From contig JAGWWH010000002.1 in assembly GCA_018970485.1 (NCBI GenBank), positions 66,465-118,732 on the forward strand: a stretch of 52,268 nt of DNA, given 5' to 3'. The DNA comes from Pseudomonadota bacterium. Lineage in GTDB: Bacteria > Pseudomonadota > Alphaproteobacteria > Rickettsiales > UBA1997. Positions 1 through 7,719 of the stretch are shown here, one piece after another. The number at the start of each line of letters is the position of its first letter. Position 1 is the first letter of the stretch. The position numbers were made by a program, and so were the translations under genes. The notes under the pieces are model-generated. The model ran no database searches. It was not told the origin of the DNA and saw nothing but the letters and a program-made list of their open reading frames with translations.

Positions 1-915
1 CGTGAAAATCTGCGCTTCGCCTTCACCGGCAAGGATTCTTGGGACGAGCCAGAAGAAAAAGTTACTTTCGTTAAACCGAACGAACTCGGAAAAATCAAAA
101 ACGCACGAATCACCTTTGTTGGCCACTCCACCTTCTTAATCCAACTCCCAAGCAAGAAGCACAAAGCACAAAGCACGATTAATATTCTAACCGACCCAAT
201 CTGGTCCGAGCGCGCCGGCCCTGTCGCCTTGCCAATTTTCAGCCCAAAACGTCACAATCCTCCGGCAATTAATTTTGACGATTTACCAAAAATCGATTTC
301 GTCCTCATCGGCCACAGCTCCTACTACCACATGGATTTGCCGACGATTGAAAAATTACAAAAAAAATTCGCGCCAAAATTCATTACCGGACTTGGCAATT
401 GTCACGTTTTAAATGAGATCGAGAAACTAGGCCTGTCCTGCTTTGAGATTGATTGGGATCAGGAAATAAAATTAGCGAATGGATTAGAATTCATTTTCCT
501 TCCCGCCAAAAATTGGTCGAAGCGCTCTTGGTTTGACACCAACAAAACTCTTTGGGGATCGTTCCTAATCAAAACCTCGAAGATCAAAATCTACTTTGCT
601 GGCGACACTGGCTACTCAAAACATTTCGACGAGATCCGCAAAAAATACGGCAAGCCAGACGTGGCGCTACTTCCTATTGGCTCCTACGAACCAAGGTGGT
701 ATTTACAAGATCACCACATGAACCCGGAAGACGCTGTGGTAGCGCATCGCGAGCTTGGGGCGAAGAAATCAATTGGGATGCATTTCAATACTTTTAAGAC
801 CAGCGCCGAGGGATATTTGGATCCGGAAAAAGATTTGGAGACCGCGAAACTTTCTTACCATTTGAAGAAGAAAGATTTTGTCGCACCGAAGTTTGGTGAG
901 GTGTTTGAATGGTAA
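1..915 (+). CDS. NAPE-PLD/UlaG-type metallo-beta-lactamase-fold protein, 5' truncated, metal ligands degraded
   Basis: The reading frame is open from base 1, so the start lies outside the window. Family hallmarks are clear: FVGHSTFLIQ, NILTDP, WSKR with LWGSF, FAGDTGY, PIGSYEPRW, HMNPEDAVVAH and GMHF. Normal members are zinc-dependent hydrolases with the ligand motif SHNHYDHLD. Here bases 310-336 read GHSSYYHMD, so the second His and the Asp of HxHxDH are Ser and Tyr, and the usual PAQHWS is PAKNWS (Asn at 511-513). The final His (GMHF) and the Asp of GDTGY remain. Catalysis by the usual binuclear site seems unlikely. A short GCAC-rich repeat near 150-177 adds a few residues (KKHKAQS) before NILTDP. 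The fold assignment is firm; function is unknown. Confidence 0.8.
   Translation, partial: RENLRFAFTGKDSWDEPEEKVTFVKPNELGKIKNARITFVGHSTFLIQLPSKKHKAQSTINILTDPIWSERAGPVALPIFSPKRHNPPAINFDDLPKIDFVLIGHSSYYHMDLPTIEKLQKKFAPKFITGLGNCHVLNEIEKLGLSCFEIDWDQEIKLANGLEFIFLPAKNWSKRSWFDTNKTLWGSFLIKTSKIKIYFAGDTGYSKHFDEIRKKYGKPDVALLPIGSYEPRWYLQDHHMNPEDAVVAHRELGAKKSIGMHFNTFKTSAEGYLDPEKDLETAKLSYHLKKKDFVAPKFGEVFEW
150..177 (+). repeat. GCAC-rich repeat inside the MBL-fold gene
   Basis: AGCAAGAAGCACAAAGCACA then AAGCACGA encodes SKKHKAQST in a loop between FLIQL and NILTDP, where relatives are shorter. Same family as 1895-1985 and 22358-22417. Confidence 0.6.
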
Positions 916-926
916 AAAATAGAAGC

Positions 927-1020
927 GTCATTCCCGCGTAGGCGGGAATCTAGGAGGATTAGTCACTTACTCCCGAACCGTCTTTGTCATTCTGGATCCC
1001 CGCCTGCGCGGGGATGACGG
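927..1020. repeat. Two copies of a GTCATCCCCGC-type palindromic repeat
   Basis: Two short palindromic units, at about 927-955 and 991-1018, of the type CCCCGCCTGCGCGGGG flanked by GGATCC and GATGAC. The first is a diverged copy (TTCCCGCGTAGGCGGGAA). The same family recurs at 5407-5478, 7423-7449 and 7557-7583. The copies lie between a plus-strand and a minus-strand gene and could act as weak terminators, but they are most simply dispersed repeats. Confidence 0.8.
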
Positions 1021-1089
1021 TGTTACTACCACGTTCCACAAAACCTTGAGAAAACCCTGAATAAAACCCTCCACGGGGACGACACGGCG

Positions 1090-1995
1090 TTACTTACCGC
1101 ATTCCACAAAACCTTGAGCGATCTTTCTGAGCAGATACCCGTAGCCCTCATCCCCGCCAATCACATCCAACTTCACAAATTTAATTTGGTAATTTTTCGC
1201 CAATTTTTGTGCAGCGCTTCTTTCGTCCATTCGCTCGCCAACCAAACATTTTACCGATTCCAAATCGCGCAAATCGCTCACCTTTAATTGCGAATTGTGG
1301 TCGTTGGAAATTATTTTTTGCGCTTTGATTGCGAAGAAATTTTCGAAATATTGGTAAGCGTCGTGGTAGATTGCGTAATCAACGTCGAAGCCCTTTAAAT
1401 CCGACTTAATCACCTTCTCAACTTCGAAAATTTCTTGGCGAAATTTCTTAAAATTATTTTGATATTTCTGACAATTTTTCTCGTCAGTTTCGCAAAATTT
1501 TTGCGTTACAAATTCAGCAATTTTCACGCCATTTTCTGGATCAAGCCACAGATGTGGATCTAATTTTTTTTCATTTTTTCTATTCTGTAAAACCTTGATT
1601 CCATTGATCTTAGAGAGTTGGTAAGATTTTTTCTCGAGCTGAAAATTTTTAATTAATTTCGGAAATTTTGTTTCGAGCGAATCGTCAACGTAGAAAATTA
1701 AATCCGCTTTAATCAGCGCAGAAATGTCGCTTTTTTTTAATTGGTAATCGTGTTCCGACTTCGAGGGTTTAATGATCAAATGATCGTCACCTGCAATCGC
1801 TAAAATAATTTGGTGGACAGGGTTAATTGAGGCAACAACATCAAGGCTCCAGGCCTTATTAGAAAGTAAGGTAAATAGTAAAAATAATTTTAGAAAAAAC
1901 GTGCTTGGTGCTTGGTACTTGGTGCTTCGTAATAATAATTTATTCGACGCACAACGCACGATGCACAACGCACGACAAAGATAAAAAAATGACAT
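1090..1995 (-). CDS. znuA: Zinc/manganese ABC transporter substrate-binding protein (ZnuA-like)
   Basis: Periplasmic metal-binding protein of the cluster A-I (ZnuA/TroA) type that delivers Zn(II) to an ABC importer. A hydrophobic stretch at residues 33-50 (FFLKLFLLFTLL...AWS) is the signal peptide. Metal ligands are visible: SEHDYQL (His82), HLWLDP (His148), YHDAYQYF (His211) and an acidic GGDEGYG near the C-terminus. The His-rich loop seen in many ZnuA proteins is absent. The first about 30 residues come from a GCAC-rich repeat and overlap the divergent znuC start, so the N-terminus may be repeat-derived. The ATG at 1995 is the only ATG before the signal peptide; TTG or GTG at codons 10 and 13 are alternatives. 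No znuB is adjacent. Confidence 0.87.
   Translation of the reverse strand: MSFFYLCRALCIVRCASNKLLLRSTKYQAPSTFFLKLFLLFTLLSNKAWSLDVVASINPVHQIILAIAGDDHLIIKPSKSEHDYQLKKSDISALIKADLIFYVDDSLETKFPKLIKNFQLEKKSYQLSKINGIKVLQNRKNEKKLDPHLWLDPENGVKIAEFVTQKFCETDEKNCQKYQNNFKKFRQEIFEVEKVIKSDLKGFDVDYAIYHDAYQYFENFFAIKAQKIISNDHNSQLKVSDLRDLESVKCLVGERMDERSAAQKLAKNYQIKFVKLDVIGGDEGYGYLLRKIAQGFVECGK
1895..1985. repeat. GCAC-rich tandem repeat in the znuA/znuC divergent start region
   Basis: Two clusters of short tandem units: GTGCTTGGTGCTTGGTACTT-like at about 1900-1930 and CGCACAACGCACGATGCACA-like at about 1950-1977. Related units occur at 150-177, 22358-22417 and 52230-52252. Here the repeat fills the place where divergent promoters would be expected and also codes for the N-terminus of the znuA frame. 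Confidence 0.7.
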
Positions 1996-2663
1996 TGGTT
2001 GAGCTAAAAAACATTGGTTTGAAAATCGGCGGAAAGCAGATCATTGAAGGAATTTCGCTGCAACTAAAAAGAGGCAAAATCACCACATTAATTGGTCCAA
2101 ATGGCGGCGGAAAAACTTCGCTCGCGCGCATTTTACTCGGCATCATTCAGCCCACATCTGGCAAGGTTTTACGCCTTCAACAAATGAAGGTCGGCTACAT
2201 GCCGCAAAAGATTGAAATCGAAAAAACAATTCCAATTTCTGCGCGTGATTTTGTGCAGCTTGAGAATGGCGAGATTGATCAAAAATTGGCCCGCCGCCTC
2301 AATGTCGAAAAAATTTTAGACAAACAAATTCACGATCTTTCTGGCGGACAATTACAGAAAATTTTATTCCTCCGCTCACTGGCCGGAAAGCCCGATTTGC
2401 TTGTGCTCGACGAACCTACGCAATACATGGATATCGCCGCAATTCAGGATTTTTATTTAATTCTTGAAGAGGTGAGAAAAGCGAATGGCTGCACGATTTT
2501 ACTGATCTCGCACGATCTTCATTTGGTAATGCAAAAGACGGATTTTGTTTTCTGTGTTAATCACCACATCTGCTGCCACGGGGCTCCGGAGGATGTTAAT
2601 CAGCACCCAGAATATCTCTCGCTGTTTGGGGTTTATCAGCATCATCACAATCACAAGCACTAG
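1989..2663 (+). CDS. znuC: Zinc ABC transporter ATP-binding protein (ZnuC-like)
   Basis: Cytoplasmic ATPase of a zinc importer, 224 residues. Visible motifs are Walker A GPNGGGKTS, the signature LSGGQ, Walker B LLVLDEPT and the switch His in LLISHD. I start at the ATG at 1989 (MTLVELKNIG) because the frame upstream is only GCAC-repeat translation. The C-terminus is His-rich (YQHHHNHKH), which could bind or sense metal. It overlaps the divergent znuA by seven bases. The membrane permease ZnuB is not in the window, so it must be encoded elsewhere. Confidence 0.9.
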   Translation: MTLVELKNIGLKIGGKQIIEGISLQLKRGKITTLIGPNGGGKTSLARILLGIIQPTSGKVLRLQQMKVGYMPQKIEIEKTIPISARDFVQLENGEIDQKLARRLNVEKILDKQIHDLSGGQLQKILFLRSLAGKPDLLVLDEPTQYMDIAAIQDFYLILEEVRKANGCTILLISHDLHLVMQKTDFVFCVNHHICCHGAPEDVNQHPEYLSLFGVYQHHHNHKH

Positions 2664-2768
2664 TACTAAGGAGCAATGGATCGCCGCGCTTAGCTCGGGG
2701 TGACGTGAAGAGAGTACACCCTAAGTTCACGCGTCATTGCGGAGATTGAAGCGTACCTTACTACTTTA

Positions 2769-2853
2769 CGCGTCATTGCGAGCGAAGCGTGGCAATCCAT
2801 CTAGTCGCGAGGAGAAATGGATTGCCACGTCGCTTCGCTCCTCGCAATGACGT
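2769..2853. repeat. GTCATTGCGAG-type inverted repeat
   Basis: Two arms face each other: CGTCATTGCGAGCGAAGCG with GGCAATCCAT at 2771-2800, and ATGGATTGCCACGTCGCTTC continuing to CTCGCAATGACG at about 2817-2852. The result is a long hairpin in the spacer between znuC and mrp. Elements of this sequence type are common interspersed repeats in bacteria. It may also end both convergent transcripts. Confidence 0.85.
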
Positions 2854-2880
2854 GACGAGTTAGGTGGATGACAGAATTAC

Positions 2881-3624
2881 TTAGAGCGCCTGAAGAACGT
2901 GGCTCAAATCAATCGACCCAATCTCACCAATCCCCTCAACCAAGGCCACATCCGCTAAAAATTTTATCCTCATTCTTTCCGCCAAATCCTTCGCTCCGTC
3001 CTTGCCGAATAAATATTTTTTCTCTCCCGCTACTTCCAAATAAGACATGTTTTGGATCAGACCAAGAATCGGAACTTTAAGTTTAGCGAAACAATCAATC
3101 GATCTCACCACGTCAATCACTGCAAGGCTTTGTGGCGTTGAAACAATCACCACTCCAGCCAGCGGAAATTTTTCGGCAATACTTAAGTAAACGTCACCAG
3201 TTCCCGGCGGCATGTCGATGATCATTAAATCAACTTCCTTGCCGTCCGATTTCCAATTCACGCTACGAATTAGTTGGTAAAGAATTTTCGTCACCATCGG
3301 CCCGCGCCAGACGCCAGCAGCGTTCAAATCAATCAAAGAGCCAATCGAAATACATTTCACACCGTGACTAATTAGCGGCAAAAGCAGATCATTCTTCATT
3401 TCTGGCTTGCCTTCGAGATTCATTAGATGAGGAATTGACGGACCGTAAATATCAGCGTCAACCAGCGCCACATTTAGGCCGGAGCGTGCAGCGCTCACGG
3501 CAAGATTGCAGGCAATTGTCGATTTTCCGACCCCACCTTTCGCCGAAGCAACAGCAATAATTTTTTTAACCCCCGCTACAGCCACGGGTTGATTCATAAA
3601 GTCAGCTAGAGTTTCTTTGGACAT
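2881..3624 (-). CDS. mrp: Mrp/NBP35-family iron-sulfur cluster carrier ATPase
   Basis: P-loop ATPase of the ParA/MinD superfamily that carries Fe-S clusters to apoproteins. Deviant Walker A KGGVGKST at residues 29-36, IYGPSIP, IIDMPPGTGD and QNMSYLE are characteristic. It is short (247 aa from the ATG at 3624; a GTG sits directly upstream at 3627) because the N-terminal MIP18/DUF59 domain is absent. The CxxC after the NMSY motif, present in E. coli ApbC, is replaced by EVAGEK. Cys-less versions are known in alphaproteobacteria, so this supports the lineage more than loss of function. No clear Shine-Dalgarno sequence is seen. Confidence 0.88.
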   Translation of the reverse strand: MSKETLADFMNQPVAVAGVKKIIAVASAKGGVGKSTIACNLAVSAARSGLNVALVDADIYGPSIPHLMNLEGKPEMKNDLLLPLISHGVKCISIGSLIDLNAAGVWRGPMVTKILYQLIRSVNWKSDGKEVDLMIIDMPPGTGDVYLSIAEKFPLAGVVIVSTPQSLAVIDVVRSIDCFAKLKVPILGLIQNMSYLEVAGEKKYLFGKDGAKDLAERMRIKFLADVALVEGIGEIGSIDLSHVLQAL

Positions 3625-3642
3625 CACTTTTGAAAAAAATTT

Positions 3643-4413
3643 ATGAAAATCTCAGTAATCATCACCGTCTTTAACGGCGCAAAATACCTCGCTTGTGCAA
3701 TCGAATCTTTTTTGGCGCAGAGCTACGAAAATAAAGAGCTCGTGATTGTTGACGGAATTTCCACCGACGGCACGCACGAGATCATTTCCGCTTACCAAAA
3801 AAAGTTCCCGCAAACAATCAAATGGATCCAAGAAAAAGACAGCGGCATTTCTAACGCGCGCAATATTGCTCTCAAACACGTAACCGGCGACGTCATTGGT
3901 TTCTTGGGTTGCGACGATTTTTTTCACAAAAATTTTTTCGAAGAATTTTTTTATTACGCAGCGCTAAATCCAAATTTTGACGTCGCTTATTTCAACAGCT
4001 ACTGCATCGGATTTTCGAATTCATTTTTAAGTAGCGCGACGATTTCAATCACGAGACGAAACCTTATTAAGCATTGTCCCATCGGCTCTGGCGAGTCATT
4101 TTATTACCGTAAAAAGATTTTCGAGGAGCACAAATTTAACGAGAAAAATCTCTACAGCATGGACTACGAGCTCAACATGGCTCTAGCTTCAACAAAGAAT
4201 TATCATTTCTTTCCAATCAACATCGCTGCAGTTTTTAATCAAAATATTGGCACTAATCAATCAAGCACGAACTCAATCAAACAAAGACTTGAAACGGTTT
4301 TTGTCCAACTCAAATATTCTAAAAATTTGAAAGAAAAAATTCACGTCCTCTGGCGCGCAAAAAAATTACTTCTAAAAAATTTTTCCTCTCTCAATTCGCT
4401 CAACTCTCTCTAA
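3643..4413 (+). CDS. Family 2 glycosyltransferase
   Basis: 256-residue GT-A fold glycosyltransferase, probably acting on surface polysaccharide at the inner membrane face. The N-terminal nucleotide-sugar domain reads KISVIITVFNGAKYLACAIESF, then LVIVDGISTDGT, DSGISNARN and the metal-binding acidic motif GCDDF in the DxD position. There is no membrane helix. Its stop abuts the ATG of gmd (TAAATG), so the two are probably translated from one transcript with fcl. The donor may be GDP-fucose given its neighbours, but the sequence does not show this. Confidence 0.85.
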   Translation: MKISVIITVFNGAKYLACAIESFLAQSYENKELVIVDGISTDGTHEIISAYQKKFPQTIKWIQEKDSGISNARNIALKHVTGDVIGFLGCDDFFHKNFFEEFFYYAALNPNFDVAYFNSYCIGFSNSFLSSATISITRRNLIKHCPIGSGESFYYRKKIFEEHKFNEKNLYSMDYELNMALASTKNYHFFPINIAAVFNQNIGTNQSSTNSIKQRLETVFVQLKYSKNLKEKIHVLWRAKKLLLKNFSSLNSLNSL

Positions 4414-5391
4414 ATGAAAAAAGCATTAATCACCGGAATCACCGGCCAAGACGGTTCTTACTTAACCGAATTATTACTTAACAAAGGCTACGAAGTTCAC
4501 GGCATCATCAGGCGTTCGAGCAGCTTCAACACTGGTCGCATCGACCATCTTTACAACGATCCAGAAATCAGCGGGAAGAAATTATTTTTGCATTACGGCG
4601 ATTTATCCGACTCCTCTTCAATCTCACGTTTGCTCGAAAAAGTTATTCCAGACGAAGTCTACAATCTTGGCGCACAAAGCCACGTTAAGGTTAGCTTTGA
4701 TGTACCGGAATATACCGCCGATATTGACGCCACAGGCACTTGCAGAATCTTAGACGCAATCAAAGACACCCGCATCAAAACTAGATTTTACCAAGCATCG
4801 AGCAGCGAAATGTTTGGAAAAGTTCAAGAAATTCCTCAACGCGAAACAACTCCATTCTACCCACGCAGCCCTTACGCCTGCGCTAAACTTTACAGTCACT
4901 GGCTCACCGTAAATTACCGCGAATCTTACGATCTTTTTGCCTGCAGCGGAATTTTGTTTAATCACGAATCTCCCCGTCGCGGCCAAACTTTCGTGACTAG
5001 AAAAATCACTCACGGTCTCGCTGAAATTCTCGCCGGAAAAGCCGACAAACTTTACCTCGGAAATCTCGACGCCAAACGCGATTGGGGTTTTGCCGGTGAC
5101 TACGTCGAAGCCATGTGGCTCATGCTTCAGCAGAACAAAGCTGACGACTACGTAATCGCGACAGGAGAAACTTATTCGGTAAAAGATTTCCTCGAAGAAG
5201 CTTTTAGTTACGTTGGTTTGGATTGGAAAAAATATGTTGAAATCAGCGAAAAATATTTCCGCCCGGCAGAAGTTGATTTGCTAATCGGCGACTACTCTAA
5301 AGCTAAGAGAGAATTGGGCTGGGAGCCGAAAGTTAAATTCAAAGAATTGGTTAAAATGATGGTTGATGCTGACAGAAAGTTAGTTTCGTAA
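4414..5391 (+). CDS. gmd: GDP-mannose 4,6-dehydratase
   Basis: Converts GDP-D-mannose to GDP-4-keto-6-deoxy-D-mannose with NADP, the first step to GDP-L-fucose. The SDR nucleotide-binding motif is GITGQDG (residues 8-14), the catalytic region is SSSEMFG near residue 130, and the catalytic pair is Tyr154/Lys158 in SPYACAK. The substrate loop FNHESPRRG is intact. At 325 residues it is near full length for the short bacterial form. It starts immediately after the glycosyltransferase stop and is separated from fcl by a palindromic repeat pair. Confidence 0.95.
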   Translation: MKKALITGITGQDGSYLTELLLNKGYEVHGIIRRSSSFNTGRIDHLYNDPEISGKKLFLHYGDLSDSSSISRLLEKVIPDEVYNLGAQSHVKVSFDVPEYTADIDATGTCRILDAIKDTRIKTRFYQASSSEMFGKVQEIPQRETTPFYPRSPYACAKLYSHWLTVNYRESYDLFACSGILFNHESPRRGQTFVTRKITHGLAEILAGKADKLYLGNLDAKRDWGFAGDYVEAMWLMLQQNKADDYVIATGETYSVKDFLEEAFSYVGLDWKKYVEISEKYFRPAEVDLLIGDYSKAKRELGWEPKVKFKELVKMMVDADRKLVS

Positions 5392-5406
5392 ATTTTAATA
5401 GCCCTC

Positions 5407-5478
5407 CTGGATCCCCGCCTGCGCGGGGATGACGCTGCACCTACTCGTCACGTCATCCCCGCGCAGGCGCGGATCCAG
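5407..5478. repeat. Paired inverted GGATCCCCGC repeats between gmd and fcl
   Basis: One unit at 5407-5434 (CTGGATCCCCGCCTGCGCGG then GGATGACG) and its inverted partner at 5452-5478 (GTCATCCCCGCGCAGGCGCG then GATCCAG) form a long hairpin about 72 bp across. Each unit is itself palindromic. It sits inside an apparent operon and could reduce fcl expression relative to gmd. Confidence 0.85.
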
Positions 5479-5493
5479 AAAAAATCTAAACAA

Positions 5494-6420
5494 ATGCAAA
5501 AAAATTCTAAAATTTTCGTCGCTGGTCATCGCGGAATGGTCGGCTCAGCAATTGTGCGCGAGCTACAAAAGCAAGGCTACAACGCCATCATCACTAAAAC
5601 TCGCGCTGAACTTAATCTTCTCGATCAAGCACAAGTAACCGAATTTTTCGCTCGCGAAAAACCAGAATTTGTTTTCCTCGCTGCGGCAAAAGTTGGAGGC
5701 ATTGAAGCCAATAGATCACAGCTCGGAGCCTTCACTTACGAAAATTTACAAATTCAAAACAACATTATTCACAACTCTTACCTCGCTGGCGTAACGCGTT
5801 TAATTTTCCTTGGCAGCTCTTGCATCTACCCAAGATTGGCGCCGCAACCGATGAAGGAAGAACACCTTCTAACTGGCCCACTTGAGCCAACAAATTACGG
5901 TTACGCGATTGCAAAAATCGCCGGCGTAAAAATGTGTGAAGCCTATCGAACGCAATATGGATGCGACTTCGTGCCAATGATGCCAACGAATCTTTACGGC
6001 ATTAATGACAATTTTGATCTGACAAACTCTCACGTTTTGCCGGCACTTTTACGCAAATTTCACGAAGCAAAAATTTCTGGACAAAAAACGATGAGCGTCT
6101 GGGGCAGCGGCACTCCTAAGCGCGAGCTACTTTACGTTGATGATTTAGCTGAAGCTTGTGTCTTTGCGATGAATAATAAAAACATCACGGGGCTTACAAA
6201 TATCGGCACTGGCGAAGATGTAACAATTCGCGAATTGGCGGAAACTCTAAAAGAAATCACTGGCTTTACTGGCACGATTGAATTCGATGCAACCAAGCCC
6301 GACGGCGCTCCACGCAAACTCTTAGACGTCTCAAAAATTAATTCTTACGGCTGGAGGGCTAAAACTTCTTTAGTCGACGGCGTTAGAACAACTTACAACT
6401 GGTACTTACAAAATGTCTGA
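5494..6420 (+). CDS. fcl: GDP-L-fucose synthase
   Basis: Bifunctional epimerase-reductase that makes GDP-L-fucose from the Gmd product. The NADPH-binding motif GHRGMVGSAI is at residues 11-20, GSSCIYP follows, and the catalytic Tyr137/Lys141 pair is in NYGYAIAK. The substrate-binding regions MMPTNLYG and DLTNSHVLPALLRKF are intact. 308 residues is the usual length. The 3' end overlaps the ilvE start by eight bases, so translation of the two is probably coupled. With gmd it gives a complete GDP-mannose to GDP-fucose route. Confidence 0.94.
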   Translation: MQKNSKIFVAGHRGMVGSAIVRELQKQGYNAIITKTRAELNLLDQAQVTEFFAREKPEFVFLAAAKVGGIEANRSQLGAFTYENLQIQNNIIHNSYLAGVTRLIFLGSSCIYPRLAPQPMKEEHLLTGPLEPTNYGYAIAKIAGVKMCEAYRTQYGCDFVPMMPTNLYGINDNFDLTNSHVLPALLRKFHEAKISGQKTMSVWGSGTPKRELLYVDDLAEACVFAMNNKNITGLTNIGTGEDVTIRELAETLKEITGFTGTIEFDATKPDGAPRKLLDVSKINSYGWRAKTSLVDGVRTTYNWYLQNV

Positions 6421-7297
6421 TCTCATCCCTTTCGACCAACGCGACGGCTTCATTTGGCAAAACGGTCAATTCGTAGAATGGAAAGAAGCTAAAACTCACG
6501 TGCTCAATCACGGCCTGCACTACGCTTCTTGCGTTTTTGAAGGCGAGAGAATTTACAATAAAAAAATCTTTAAAAGCCTTGATCACACCAAGCGCCTCAA
6601 AGCTTCGGCTAATATTCTTGGCTTTGACTTACCCTTCTCGATTGAAGAATTAGAAAAAGCTAAAAATGAAGCAGTTGCGAGAAATAATATTATCGACGGA
6701 TACATGCGGGCGTTCGCTTGGCGCGGTTCGGAAAAAATGGCAATCTCGGCGCAAGGAAATAAAATTCACGTCGCCATCGCTTGCTGGCCGTGGCCTCCTT
6801 ATTATTCCAAAGAAGCTCGCGAAGCCGGATTAAAATTAAAATTCGCCAAATACAAACGCCCTTCACCCGAGACCGCACCACACGCCGCCAAGGCCGCCGG
6901 CCTCTACATGATTTGCACAATTTCAAAACATGAAGCTGAAAATGAAGGCTACAACGACGCCTTGATGCTTGATTATCGCGGCTTCCTCGCCGAAGCGACG
7001 GGCGCGAATTTATTTTTAGTAATGAAAAACGGCGAGCTGCACACGCCACTTGCTGATGCTTTCTTAAACGGAATCACCCGCCAAACGGTAATCGAAATCG
7101 CCAAAAAACGTGGCATCAAAGTTGTTGAGCGTCACATCAAAGTTGAAGAATTATCCGACGCGATTGACGCCTTCCTAACCGGCTCCGCCGCTGAAATTAC
7201 TCGTATCGGCAGCATTGAAGATAAACACAAATATCCAGAACCAAGCCAGATGACTTTGGATTTGATGAAGGATTATCACGAGTTGGTGAGGAGTTGA
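6413..7297 (+). CDS. ilvE: Branched-chain amino acid aminotransferase
   Basis: Class IV PLP transaminase acting on Leu/Ile/Val and their 2-oxo acids. The N-terminus has the family pattern QNGQFVEWKEAKTHVLNHGL followed by CVFEGER. The PLP lysine is Lys160 in HAAKAAGLYM, and the late motifs EATGANLF and FLTGSAAEIT are present. 294 residues is full length. It overlaps fcl by eight bases, an odd operon partner with no metabolic link to fucose. The D-amino acid transaminase family is an alternative, but the length and the glycine-rich motifs favour IlvE. Confidence 0.9.
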   Translation: MSDLIPFDQRDGFIWQNGQFVEWKEAKTHVLNHGLHYASCVFEGERIYNKKIFKSLDHTKRLKASANILGFDLPFSIEELEKAKNEAVARNNIIDGYMRAFAWRGSEKMAISAQGNKIHVAIACWPWPPYYSKEAREAGLKLKFAKYKRPSPETAPHAAKAAGLYMICTISKHEAENEGYNDALMLDYRGFLAEATGANLFLVMKNGELHTPLADAFLNGITRQTVIEIAKKRGIKVVERHIKVEELSDAIDAFLTGSAAEITRIGSIEDKHKYPEPSQMTLDLMKDYHELVRS

Positions 7298-7422
7298 GAC
7301 GCAGTCGACACAGAGATAAAAGAGACGGCGATTGAATTATTTATCTGACAAGCTGTACAAAATTTGCACATTACTTCTCGCGTCATTTCCAAAAATTTTC
7401 ATTGAGAATCTTGTTCTTTTTC

Positions 7423-7583
7423 CTGGATCCCCGCCTGCGCGGGGATGACTTGGGAAGTAAGTGCTCAACAATCGCCACCCTTCGACAAGCTCAGGGTGAC
7501 TAGTCATGCTGAGCTTGTCGAAGCATGACGGAAGGGCAAGATACACGCTCCATCCAGTCATCCCCGCGCAGGCGGGGATCCAG
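7423..7583. repeat. Cluster of dispersed palindromic repeats downstream of ilvE
   Basis: Three elements are nested: a GGATCCCCGC unit at 7423-7449, a double unit at 7476-7530 (CACCCTTCGACAAGCTCAGG, then inverted CATGCTGAGCTTGTCGAAGC), and an inverted GTCATCCCCGC unit at 7557-7583. The outer units face each other. The spacer 7298-7719 has no ordinary gene; besides these repeats it holds the duplicated 5' end of the nuclease gene at 7611. Confidence 0.85.
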
Positions 7584-7610
7584 GAGACTCGTCACACCTA
7601 AAATCAAAAA

Positions 7611-7676
7611 ATGGAACATCTAAAACACCTCACCACCGCAATTCTTCTTACCGTTTTTTCGGTGGTGACAAAGTAG
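7611..7676 (+). pseudogene. Truncated duplicate of the 5' end of the thermonuclease gene
   Basis: Bases 7611-7668 match 8719-8776 at 55 of 58 positions, all differences being transitions. The frame encodes the beginning of the same signal peptide (MEHLKHLTTAI...) but ends at a TAG after 21 residues. Its identity stops at 7669, where the spacer upstream of the RhuM-Fic gene begins. It is best read as the original gene start, left behind when the RhuM-Fic cassette came to lie between two copies of the start region. Confidence 0.85.
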
Positions 7677-7719
7677 TGAAAATTCACCAAGTTTTTCATT
7701 AACCAAAACCCTTTAACCC

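Noticed and set aside
6690-7049. Minus-strand frame of 119 codons inside ilvE
   Set aside because: Antisense to the PLP-binding region; Arg/Cys-rich composition typical of shadow frames.
7423-7583. Cluster of repeats as a possible CRISPR array
   Set aside because: Units are palindromic, in alternating orientation, with unequal spacing and no cas genes nearby; they match dispersed repeats elsewhere in the window.
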